Assembly (NCBI RefSeq): GCF_022179685.1 | Contig: NZ_BPRB01000011.1 | Location: 1-38,787, forward strand | DNA length: 38,787 nucleotides | Direction of reading: 5' to 3' | Source of the DNA: Methylobacterium trifolii | GTDB lineage: Bacteria > Pseudomonadota > Alphaproteobacteria > Rhizobiales > Beijerinckiaceae | Shown here: piece after piece, positions 32,448 through 38,787 of the stretch | How the letters are laid out: each line of letters opens with the position of its first letter | Position numbering within the stretch: position 1 is the stretch's first letter | Notes under the pieces: model-generated | Told to the model about the DNA's origin: nothing | What the model saw: the letters and a program-made list of their open reading frames with translations, nothing else | Database searches by the model: none | Position numbers and translations under genes: made by a program

Positions 32448-33311
32448 CTGCAGGAACGCGATCAGCGCCGCGTTCACGGCCTCCGGCTCGTCGTGCTGGA
32501 CCCAATGGGTGGCCTCGTCGAACCACACGATACGGCCGTCGTCGCAAAGCGACAGGCTCGCTTCGGCCAGGCCCGGCTGGAGGGCGTGGTCGCGCCGGCC
32601 CCAGAGGATCAGCGTCGGCGGTGCGACCCGCGGTGGCGGCCCCCGCCCGAGCCGGACGAGGGCGCGGTACCAGTTGAGCATGGCCTTCATCGCCCCGGGC
32701 CGGGTCCACGCCGCCGCGTAATGGTCGAGGTCGGCCTCGGCGAAGCTGCCGAGCCGGCTGGTCGCGGCCATCGCCTTGCGCAGCACCGCCCCGTTCCGCG
32801 CGGTCAGCCGGCGTTCGGGCAAGCCGGGGATCTGGAAGATGGCGACGTAATAGCTCCGCAGCATCTGACCGGGATGACGCCGAAGATAGGCGCCGAAGAT
32901 GCCGGGATGGGGCGCGTTCAGGATCGCCAGCCGCTCGATCCGCTCGGGGTGGTGGCTCGCCACCCACCAGGCGACGAGCCCGCCCCAATCGTGGGCGACG
33001 AGGCGGAACCGCCCGAAGCCGCAGGCGTCGGCGAGGGCGATCACGTCGGCCGCGAGCCGGTCGAGGTGATAGGCCGCGATGCCGTCCGGCTTGTCGCTGA
33101 GGTTGTAGCCGCGCTGGTCCGGAATCACGAGGCGCAAACCCGCCTGCGCAAGCGGCCCGATCTGGCAGCGCCAGCCGAACCAGAATTCGGGGAAACCGTG
33201 CAGCAGGATCGTCGGCATGCCGTCCGCCGGGCCGGCCTCGGCGACGTGCAGGCTCACCTCGGGTAACGCGACCCGCCGGAAGGTGATGTCCAAGTCCGAC
33301 ATGCGCGTCAT
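32442..33311 (-). CDS. epoxide-hydrolase-like alpha/beta hydrolase
   Basis: About 289 residues from the ATG at 33311, with GGAG 6 bases upstream; an ATG at 33302 is also possible. The oxyanion motif HGFPEFWFGWR (38-48), the nucleophile Asp108 in AHDWGGLVAWW, the lid-region Tyr residues (RSYYVA), and later ILWGRRDHAL and ATHWVQHDEP (catalytic His) match alpha/beta-fold epoxide hydrolases rather than serine esterases (the nucleophile is Asp). Such enzymes hydrolyse epoxides to diols. It starts 17 bp after the CYP102 stop, so the two are almost certainly co-transcribed and may act in sequence; haloalkane dehalogenase-like activity is less likely. Confidence 0.85.
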   Translation of the reverse strand: MTRMSDLDITFRRVALPEVSLHVAEAGPADGMPTILLHGFPEFWFGWRCQIGPLAQAGLRLVIPDQRGYNLSDKPDGIAAYHLDRLAADVIALADACGFGRFRLVAHDWGGLVAWWVASHHPERIERLAILNAPHPGIFGAYLRRHPGQMLRSYYVAIFQIPGLPERRLTARNGAVLRKAMAATSRLGSFAEADLDHYAAAWTRPGAMKAMLNWYRALVRLGRGPPPRVAPPTLILWGRRDHALQPGLAEASLSLCDDGRIVWFDEATHWVQHDEPEAVNAALIAFLQP

Positions 33312-33328
33312 CTTCCTCTCCAGCGCGA

Positions 33329-36300
33329 TCAGGCGAACACGTCGACGGCGTAGCGGTTCGTCTCGCGCTCGAAAGCCTCGCCCCATTCCGCCGCCGCCTC
33401 GGCACTCGCCCCCGTGGCGTCGCGGTAGATCGCCAGGAAGGTCTCGCGCACGGCAGGCGCCATCCGCACCCCGTCGCCGCAGACGAACACGGCCGCCCCC
33501 TGCCGGAACAGCTCCACCACCTCGGCCCGGTCCTGCCAGAGCCGGTGCTGGACGTAGCGGACGTCGCCGACCGGCGCGCGGGAGAAGGCGGGGCGCAGGG
33601 CGACGATCCCGTCGCGCTCCCAGGCTTCCAGTTCATCGCGGTAGAGATAGTCGACCTCCGGGTGGCTGATGCCGAAGAACAGCAGGGCCGGTCCGACCGG
33701 TTCGCCCTGCGCCTTCAGCGCAGCGCGCTCCTGAAGGAAACCGCGGAACGGGGCGAGACCCGTGCCGGCGCAGGCCAGGATCAGCGGGGTCGTTGCCGCC
33801 TCGGGCGCGTGGAAGGCGCCCTGCGAGGCCCGCACCGCCACCGCCACGCGGGCGCCGGGCGTGAGGCCGGCGAGGTAGGTCGAGGCGACGCCCAGCCGCC
33901 GGCCCTGCCCGGAGAAGGCCGGCGCGTCGAGGACCGCGACGGTGAGCGAGCAGAGGGCCGGGTCGGCCAACGGCGAGGACGAGATCGAGTATTGCCGCGC
34001 CCGCATCGCGGGCAGCGCAGCGAGGAACGCGCCGGGGTCCATCTCGAGGCTCGGGAAGCGCTCCAGGAGATCGAGCAGACTCACGCGCTTGCTCAGGATC
34101 TCGGGCTCGTAGGCGGCCTCCGCCGCGAGTCCGGCGAGCGCCGCCCGGTCCGGCGGGCAGGCCGCCGCGGCGGCAAGCGCTGCGACCTGCATGCGGGTCG
34201 CCGGCTGGTCCAGCTCGACGTAGTCGGACAGGATCTCGGAGAGCACGACGGGATGGTCGAGGGGCAGCCCGGACCCACCGTTCGCGGCGCGGAGCACGAC
34301 CTGCGCGTCGGCCGCGAAACCGAGGCGGGCGAGCGCCCGGTCGACGGTCGCGCGAGGGTTGCGCGGCAGCACCGCGAGGTAGTCGCCCGCCCGGTAACCC
34401 ATGCCCGCGGGCAGTGCGATCTCGACATGCCGCTTCGAGCGCCCGAGGGGCGAGGACAGGTCCACGAGTTCGCGGTTCTCCAAGACGGTCCCGGTGGCGA
34501 GATCGGGCAGCCGCAGGGCGCCGGCCCGTCCGCCCGTGACGACCTCCACCACGATGCCGCCCTGGCCGGCCTCCACCGCTTCCTTGCCGAAGGCGGCGCC
34601 GAGGTCGGTCCAGAGGCCCGCGTACCAGGCGTCGAATCCGCCGAAGAAGTCGCCGGCCGCGTCGGTCTCGCCGCGCGGGCGCAGGCGTTTGGCGCCGGCG
34701 GCCTCCAGCACCGCGTCGGTGCGCTTCGGGATCGCCTGGTAGGTGCGCGCCCATTGCCGGTTGCCGCAGCCGAACACGGCGTAGCGCAGGCCGGCCAGCG
34801 CCCCCGGCTCCAGGCCCTCGGCCCAGTCCATGAAGGCGCGGGCGTTGTCGGGGGCGTGGCCTTCGTAGGAGGCCGTCACCAGGATCACCGCGCCCTCCCG
34901 TGGCAGTCGCCCGGTGTAGGCGTCCATCGGCGCGGCCTCGGCGGCGTAGCCCTGCGCGCCGGCCTCCTGGGCAATGCGGGCGGCGAAGGCTTCGCAGGAG
35001 CCGGTGTTGCTGCCGTAGAGGACGAGGAGCGGCGTCTCCGGCTCAGCCGGGACCGTCCGCAGCGGCCGCTGCGGGGCCGAGGGCATGGCCAAGGCGGTCC
35101 GGGAGGAGACGGCAGTGTTTCCGGTGTCACGGCGACGCGCCCGCATGTGGAAGCCGTGCGGCTTCATCGTCAGCGTCTCGGTGATCGCCAGCGCGTAGTC
35201 CGGATCGTCCGCCGTGAGGTCGAAGCGGTGCAGCACCATCGCCAGGACGAGGTGGGCTTCCTGCATGGCGAAGCCCCGGCCGATGCAGGAGCGCACGCCG
35301 GTCCCGAACGGCTTCCACGCGTTGGGCGGCAGTTGCTCGGCATCCGCGCGGGCGAAGCGCTCGGGCCGGAACGTCTCGGCATCCGCGCCCCAGGCCGCGG
35401 GATCGCGGTGGAGCATCGGCACCAGCACCATCAGCACGTCCTCGGGCGTGACCGCATAGCGTCCGGCCAGTCGCGTTTCCGCCCGCGGGCTGAGGGCGAA
35501 GGCCGGCGCGGTCGGCCACAGCCTGAGGGTCTCCTGCAGGACCTGCTCGACGTAGGGCAGCCGCGCCAGATCCTCGACCGTCGGGGGGCCGGCCCCGAAC
35601 ACCGCGTCCACCTCGGCCCGCGCCTGCGCCAGGGCGTCCGGGTGCTTCAGGAGGAGGTGCAGCGCGAAGGAGAGCAGCCCGCTTGTGGTCTCGTGCCCCG
35701 CGATCAGGAAGGTCACGATCTGGTAGCGGATGTTCTCGTCCGGGAGCCTCGCGCCCGTGGTGGGGTCGCGCCCGTTCAGCATCGTGTCGAGGAGGTCGCC
35801 GCAGGCCGCCTCGGGCCGGGCGCGGCGCTCCGCGATCAGGCCGTCGGCGACCGCGTGCAGCAGGCGGATGTCCGCCTCGTAGCGGCGCGTGCCGGGAAAG
35901 TTCAGCTTCGAGGCGATGGCCGGGCGGCGGGAGCGGGCGCCGGCCTCGTCCAGGGCGCCTCCCATCGCCGCCACGAAGGGGTGGGCTTCGTCCCGGTAGA
36001 AGCTGTTCAGGCGCACGTCGAAGGCACAGAGGGCGATGGTGTCGAGGGTCAGGCGGGTCATCTGGTCGGCCACGTCGATGACCGCATCCGCGCCGAAGCG
36101 CTCCCAGCGCAGGAGCATCTGCTCGGCGATGTCGAGCATGCGCGGGAACATCTTGCGGATGCCGAGCGGCCCGAAGGCCGGCGCCAGGAGGCGGTGGGCG
36201 AGCGCCCAGTTCGGCTCGTCGTTGTAGGCGGTGAACAGGCCATCACCGCCGATGTCGCGGACGTTGACCAGCGCGGCGTGCAGCCGCTTCTCGAACCGGG

Positions 36301-36499
36301 ACTCGTCGCAGACTTCGTCCACGAGGCTTTGCGAGGACAGGATGATCACGGTGCGCGCGCCGATCGCCAGCCGGAAGATCGGTCCGTGCCGGCGCGCCAG
36401 CCGCATCATACTCTGCACCGGCGCGTGGATGTCGATGTCGGGCAGGTTGCCGAGGATCGGCGCGGGCTTGGGCTGCGGGATCGGTTCGGGCGATGACAT
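33329..36499 (-). CDS. self-sufficient cytochrome P450 (CYP102/BM3-type, heme-FMN-FAD fusion)
   Basis: 1,056 residues, the usual length of CYP102 fusions. P450 domain: I-helix AGHETTSG (267-274), K-helix ETLR (323-326) and the heme loop FGTGVRSCIGRG with Cys405. A linker follows, then a flavodoxin domain starting LLVLYGSNTGS near residue 491, and a FAD/NADPH-reductase half (RQYSISSSPLAD for flavin, NADPH-binding C-terminus ending AVDVFA). It is strongly BM3-like (GDGLFT, RLTLDTIALCAFD, ENIRYQ). Equivalents of BM3 Arg47 and Phe87 are kept (Arg49, Phe89), but Tyr51 is Ile53. CYP102 enzymes hydroxylate or epoxidise long-chain fatty acids using NADPH and oxygen. ATG with GGAG 7 bases upstream; 33 bp after a 56-residue ORF. 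Confidence 0.96.
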   Translation of the reverse strand: MSSPEPIPQPKPAPILGNLPDIDIHAPVQSMMRLARRHGPIFRLAIGARTVIILSSQSLVDEVCDESRFEKRLHAALVNVRDIGGDGLFTAYNDEPNWALAHRLLAPAFGPLGIRKMFPRMLDIAEQMLLRWERFGADAVIDVADQMTRLTLDTIALCAFDVRLNSFYRDEAHPFVAAMGGALDEAGARSRRPAIASKLNFPGTRRYEADIRLLHAVADGLIAERRARPEAACGDLLDTMLNGRDPTTGARLPDENIRYQIVTFLIAGHETTSGLLSFALHLLLKHPDALAQARAEVDAVFGAGPPTVEDLARLPYVEQVLQETLRLWPTAPAFALSPRAETRLAGRYAVTPEDVLMVLVPMLHRDPAAWGADAETFRPERFARADAEQLPPNAWKPFGTGVRSCIGRGFAMQEAHLVLAMVLHRFDLTADDPDYALAITETLTMKPHGFHMRARRRDTGNTAVSSRTALAMPSAPQRPLRTVPAEPETPLLVLYGSNTGSCEAFAARIAQEAGAQGYAAEAAPMDAYTGRLPREGAVILVTASYEGHAPDNARAFMDWAEGLEPGALAGLRYAVFGCGNRQWARTYQAIPKRTDAVLEAAGAKRLRPRGETDAAGDFFGGFDAWYAGLWTDLGAAFGKEAVEAGQGGIVVEVVTGGRAGALRLPDLATGTVLENRELVDLSSPLGRSKRHVEIALPAGMGYRAGDYLAVLPRNPRATVDRALARLGFAADAQVVLRAANGGSGLPLDHPVVLSEILSDYVELDQPATRMQVAALAAAAACPPDRAALAGLAAEAAYEPEILSKRVSLLDLLERFPSLEMDPGAFLAALPAMRARQYSISSSPLADPALCSLTVAVLDAPAFSGQGRRLGVASTYLAGLTPGARVAVAVRASQGAFHAPEAATTPLILACAGTGLAPFRGFLQERAALKAQGEPVGPALLFFGISHPEVDYLYRDELEAWERDGIVALRPAFSRAPVGDVRYVQHRLWQDRAEVVELFRQGAAVFVCGDGVRMAPAVRETFLAIYRDATGASAEAAAEWGEAFERETNRYAVDVFA

Positions 36500-36532
36500 C
36501 GGGCGTCTCCGTGGCTGTATGACCTCTCGCGG

Positions 36533-36703
36533 TCAGCGGCGCTCGGCGGGGCCGAAGCCGGCGTCGAACCCCTCGGCGCCGAGCATGCGTGCGAGGTCGG
36601 CCGGCTCGGCCCCCATCAAAAGGCGGAGCAGGTGGAAGGCGGCCCAGGGCAGGATGGCCGCGCCCGCGGCGGGCGGCGGCATCGACTCGGAAGCTGCGTT
36701 CAT
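36533..36703 (-). CDS. 56-residue small protein upstream of the P450
   Basis: From the ATG at 36703 (AGGAG 9 bases upstream), MNAASESMPPPAAGAAILPW is followed by a short hydrophobic/amphipathic helix (AAFHLLRLLMGAEPADLARM) and a charged tail FGPAERR. There is no cleavable signal; it could be a membrane-associated helix or a small partner protein. No family recognised. It sits 33 bp before the CYP102 gene and 48 bp after a small exported protein gene, all in one direction, so it is likely in the same operon. A longer start at 36751 is rejected for lack of a ribosome site. Confidence 0.62.
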   Translation of the reverse strand: MNAASESMPPPAAGAAILPWAAFHLLRLLMGAEPADLARMLGAEGFDAGFGPAERR

Positions 36704-36751
36704 GGTCGTGGACTCCTGTCTTACGGGAATGGCGTCACGATGGGGTTCCAC

Positions 36752-37042
36752 TCAGCAGCCGGTGCAGACGGCCGTACGGATCAGGTGGTCGAGGCGGCGG
36801 CTCTCGGCGTCGAGGGAAGGCCTCGTACCGCCGCGGGCGTCGAGGGCCGCGCCAGCGGGCTTGGTCGTGCCCAGGCGCGTCACCTGCCGGAACATCCCCG
36901 TGGCGAGGGACGCAGGCATGGGCATCGGCGCCGACAGGGCGGGCCTCGCATCCGGCATCCCGGGCGGGGTGCGGGCCAGCGATGCGGTCGCGGTGCCGCC
37001 GAGGACGAGGACCGCGGCGAGGAGTCGGATCGGCTTGAACAT
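36752..37042 (-). CDS. small exported protein
   Basis: 96 residues with a clean Sec signal peptide (MFKPIRLLAAVLVLGGTATA-SLA, likely cut at ALA-like SLA). The mature part is Pro/Met-rich (MPDARPALSAPMPMPASL), and the C-terminus has a conserved-looking helix SRRLDHLIRTAVCTGC with two Cys three residues apart, which could bind metal or form a disulfide. No family recognised. GGGAG stands 2 bases before the ATG, closer than usual. Same strand and spacing suggest membership of the P450 operon. Confidence 0.6.
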   Translation of the reverse strand: MFKPIRLLAAVLVLGGTATASLARTPPGMPDARPALSAPMPMPASLATGMFRQVTRLGTTKPAGAALDARGGTRPSLDAESRRLDHLIRTAVCTGC

Positions 37043-37150
37043 GGCATGTCTCCCAGTGACGATGCCGGGAACTCGCCGGACGGCCGCCGCAGGTTACCGG
37101 CGGGCGGCTGCGATGGTGCGTCGGCGCACGCGGGGCCCGTCACCGGGGCG

Positions 37151-37420
37151 TCACTTCATCAGATCCTTGGGCGCGATCTCCGGCATCCGCGTCATCTGGT
37201 CGAAGGGCACGACCGCCATGAGATGGCCGTCCGGCATCTTGATCACGTTGAACTGCTTGCCGGTCGCCTTGTCGGTCGCCATCCCGACCATGACCTGCAT
37301 CGGCTCGAACGGCGTGACGACGAATTCGTGGCCCCAGGCCCCGACGAGATTCGACAGCGAGGCCCCGGCGATGCCGGTGCCGGCAAGAAGTGCGACGACG
37401 GGTAGGACGATGCGGATCAT
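37151..37420 (-). CDS. small periplasmic protein
   Basis: 89 residues from the ATG at 37420 (GGAGG 8 bases upstream). The signal peptide MIRIVLPVVALLAGTGIAGA is followed by a compact soluble domain (GHEFVVTPFEPMQVMVGM, DKATGKQFNVIKMPDGHLMA, VVPFDQMTRMPEIAPKDLMK) unusually rich in Met, perhaps metal- or oxidant-related. No family recognised. The long upstream extension of this frame is an antisense shadow of the divergent hydrolase. It is the first gene of the leftward cluster leading to the P450, 108 bp from the next ORF. Confidence 0.68.
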   Translation of the reverse strand: MIRIVLPVVALLAGTGIAGASLSNLVGAWGHEFVVTPFEPMQVMVGMATDKATGKQFNVIKMPDGHLMAVVPFDQMTRMPEIAPKDLMK

Positions 37421-37471
37421 GGAAGGCGCCTCCGTGTGGGTGACGAGGCTTTCGTGGCCGCGGCACGGCGG

Positions 37472-37511
37472 GTTACGGTCGCCGTAGCGGAGCGGCGCGC
37501 GCCACCGTAAC
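37472..37511. promoter_or_regulatory. GTTACGG dyad in a divergent promoter region
   Basis: GTTACGG (37472-37478) and its reverse complement CCGTAAC (37505-37511) flank a 26-base spacer. The inner CCGTA (37482-37486) makes a second, tighter palindrome TACGG-TCG-CCGTA. It lies between the start of the small periplasmic protein and the divergent hydrolase, so it could be an operator for the P450 cluster. GTTACGG also appears at 3649-3655 before the HTH regulator. The role is inferred. Confidence 0.3.
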
Positions 37512-37639
37512 GTCTTGCCTGCGTCCGTCGAATGCGTCGATGCGGATCGGGGCCGTCCGGGCCGGGATACGACGCCGCCGAGGATGATCCGTGCCGTGCA
37601 GGATTCGCTGGTGAGCGTCGGTTTCCGGGTGACGTCGCC

Positions 37640-38787
37640 GTGACGGTGCGGCGGACCTCGCGCTCGATCCGCAGGCGGCCGGCGCGGCTCGCCGCGACAG
37701 GCCTCGCCGGGCTGTGGCGGGCGGGCTTGCGCGCGGTCCGCATGGGCGCGCGGATCACCGGGACGCTCGTGCTCGTGGCGCTCGGCATCCTGTTCCTGAA
37801 CTATGGGGTGCTCTCGACGGACAAGGCGCGGGCCTATCGCGACCTCGATCCGACCGTCGCCGAATGCAGCGAGGGGCTGGCCAAGGGCTGGACGATCCTG
37901 GCGGATACGGGCCGCGAGCGCCTGCGCGAGGCGATGCCTACGGACGGCGACGGCTGGGTGGATGCCAGCAACGACGAGGACGCGGCGATCGAGAAGGACG
38001 CGCGCTGGGGCACGCGCCTGCGCTGCGCCCTCCAGCGCCACGTCGTCCCCGCCCGCGAGCCGGGCGGGCGGGACCTTGCCTACCATCTCGGCTTCCTGGA
38101 GTTCCAGGAGGACGGCGAGCCCTACGCCCTGGTCTCCCGCGACGGGGGCAGCGACACGGCCATCGACAGCGCCATGCTGCGCCACGCCATGGACAGCGAG
38201 ATGCGGGCGAAGGGCATGGCGGCATCGCAGGTCAAGCCGGTCATCGGCCAGCTCGACGTCCTGACCCGGCACTTCGCGACGGGCTCGCACTACGTGATCG
38301 CCTTCGTCCACGGCTGGCGCCACGACGCGCGGATCGGCGACGGCAACGTCGCGGACCTGCGCCTCTACGCCGCCCACGCCGCCCGGTTCCTGCAGCAGCG
38401 CTGCCCGACGGAGCCGGCCTACTGCGCCATGGAGGTCACGGCCGTCTACATCGGCTGGCGCGGCGCCCGCGTGGACGAGCGGGGCCTGCGCGCCTGGTTC
38501 GGCGACGCGGTCGGCGGGTTCTTCGGCGGGCTGTCGGCCGGCGTCACCCTGTTCGACCGCAAGCCCGTCAGCGAGGCGATCGCGCCGGCCGCGATATCGG
38601 CCCTGCGCACGATCGAGGGCACGCTGAGCGCGCCGGGGGCGCACAACCGGCTGATCGTGGCCGGCCACAGCCTCGGCGGCAACATGCTCGCGACCGGCCT
38701 CAAGGACGACGTGGTCAAGGCCGTGCGCCGCCACCGGTTCGGGGAGACGCTGCCGCCCGTGCTCGGCAACCTCGTGGTGCTGATCAA
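37640..38787 (+). CDS. membrane-anchored alpha/beta hydrolase, 3' partial
   Basis: The frame is open from the GTG at 37640 to the right edge (at least 382 residues). An Arg-rich cytoplasmic N-terminus precedes one membrane helix (ITGTLVLVALGILFLNYGVL), then a soluble, presumably periplasmic domain. It contains FVHGWRHDARIGDGN (oxyanion/HG motif) and the nucleophile elbow IVAGHSLGGNML (G-H-S-L-G), as in lipases/esterases. The Asp and His of the triad would lie beyond the window. The start is uncertain: only a weak GGGTGA precedes the GTG, and an ATG at 37742 is possible. Divergent from the small periplasmic protein gene. Substrate unknown. Confidence 0.75.
   Translation, partial: MTVRRTSRSIRRRPARLAATGLAGLWRAGLRAVRMGARITGTLVLVALGILFLNYGVLSTDKARAYRDLDPTVAECSEGLAKGWTILADTGRERLREAMPTDGDGWVDASNDEDAAIEKDARWGTRLRCALQRHVVPAREPGGRDLAYHLGFLEFQEDGEPYALVSRDGGSDTAIDSAMLRHAMDSEMRAKGMAASQVKPVIGQLDVLTRHFATGSHYVIAFVHGWRHDARIGDGNVADLRLYAAHAARFLQQRCPTEPAYCAMEVTAVYIGWRGARVDERGLRAWFGDAVGGFFGGLSAGVTLFDRKPVSEAIAPAAISALRTIEGTLSAPGAHNRLIVAGHSLGGNMLATGLKDDVVKAVRRHRFGETLPPVLGNLVVLI

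Noticed and set aside
30877..33636. A 919-codon minus-strand frame across the Crp/Fnr, glycosyltransferase and hydrolase genes
   Set aside because: It crosses three real genes in both orientations and has shadow-type composition.
33545..36496. A 983-codon frame antisense to the CYP102 gene
   Set aside because: Same shadow effect; composition is Gly/Arg/Val/Glu-rich without domains, and the sense gene has all P450 and reductase motifs.
37421..38734. Long N-terminal extension of the 89-residue periplasmic protein
   Set aside because: It is antisense to the hydrolase gene; the internal ATG at 37420 has a strong ribosome site and a signal peptide.
1..38787. tRNA, rRNA, insertion sequence, prophage or integration signatures
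   Set aside because: I scanned intergenic regions for cloverleaf-like arms, CCA ends, transposase or integrase motifs and flanking direct repeats and saw none. A covariance-model search would be needed to exclude small RNA genes.

Overview
The window is uniformly GC-rich chromosomal DNA, and its gene content points to a methylobacterium-like alphaproteobacterium of the Hyphomicrobiales. The clues are a Ros/MucR-type regulator, a ~1,600-residue NAD-specific glutamate dehydrogenase, a hemP-hmuTUV-hmuR heme locus behind an AT-rich Irr/Fur-like dyad, a DUF6894-like small protein and GTTAACC motifs. This taxonomic call is inference. I see no rRNA, tRNA, CRISPR array, transposase or integrase.

Layout, left to right. 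(1) 1-1134: two overlapping TadE-like pseudopilin genes, the first cut by the left edge. (2) 1214-2739: a compact GH13 alpha-glucanase-family enzyme, then a possible 28-residue ORF with a U-tract terminator. (3) 2876-6440, minus: a vault/VWA surface protein with an LPQTA sorting signal, its overlapping class GN sortase, and a downstream HTH regulator whose upstream region carries three GTGCGG repeats exactly 10 bp apart. (4) 6643-8848, minus: an AraC-type regulator and a D-2-hydroxyacid dehydrogenase. (5) 9067-14350, plus: heme uptake genes hemP-hmuT-hmuU-hmuV, with overlapping or touching ends, followed by a TonB-dependent heme receptor. (6) 14378-16166, minus: a MarR regulator and an MFS transporter. 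(7) 16364-21211, plus: NAD-glutamate dehydrogenase. (8) 21300-23849, minus: a 44-residue protein, a DHA1-type MFS exporter and a MucR paralogue that has lost three of the four zinc ligands. (9) 24194-28985: an outer-membrane beta-barrel protein, a DoxX/protease-inhibitor lipoprotein pair, three small proteins and a DUF488 protein. (10) 29164-32439, plus: a GH25 lysozyme lipoprotein, a Crp/Fnr regulator and a UGT-like glycosyltransferase. (11) 37420-32442, minus: two small exported proteins, a 56-residue protein, a self-sufficient CYP102 (P450 BM3-type) monooxygenase and an epoxide-hydrolase-like enzyme. (12) 37640-end, plus: a membrane-anchored alpha/beta hydrolase cut by the right edge.

Functional groupings: the heme locus is a complete outer-membrane-to-cytoplasm uptake route (receptor, periplasmic binder, permease, ATPase, HemP) but has no heme oxygenase in view. 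The sortase pair is a dedicated enzyme-substrate surface system. The CYP102-epoxide hydrolase pair, 17 bp apart, suggests sequential oxidation and hydrolysis of fatty-acid-like substrates. With its three small upstream genes it is the best candidate here for an undescribed system. Several perfect inverted repeats sit on or next to stop codons (hmuV, the DHA1 transporter, the convergent glycosyltransferase/hydrolase pair) and are reported separately.
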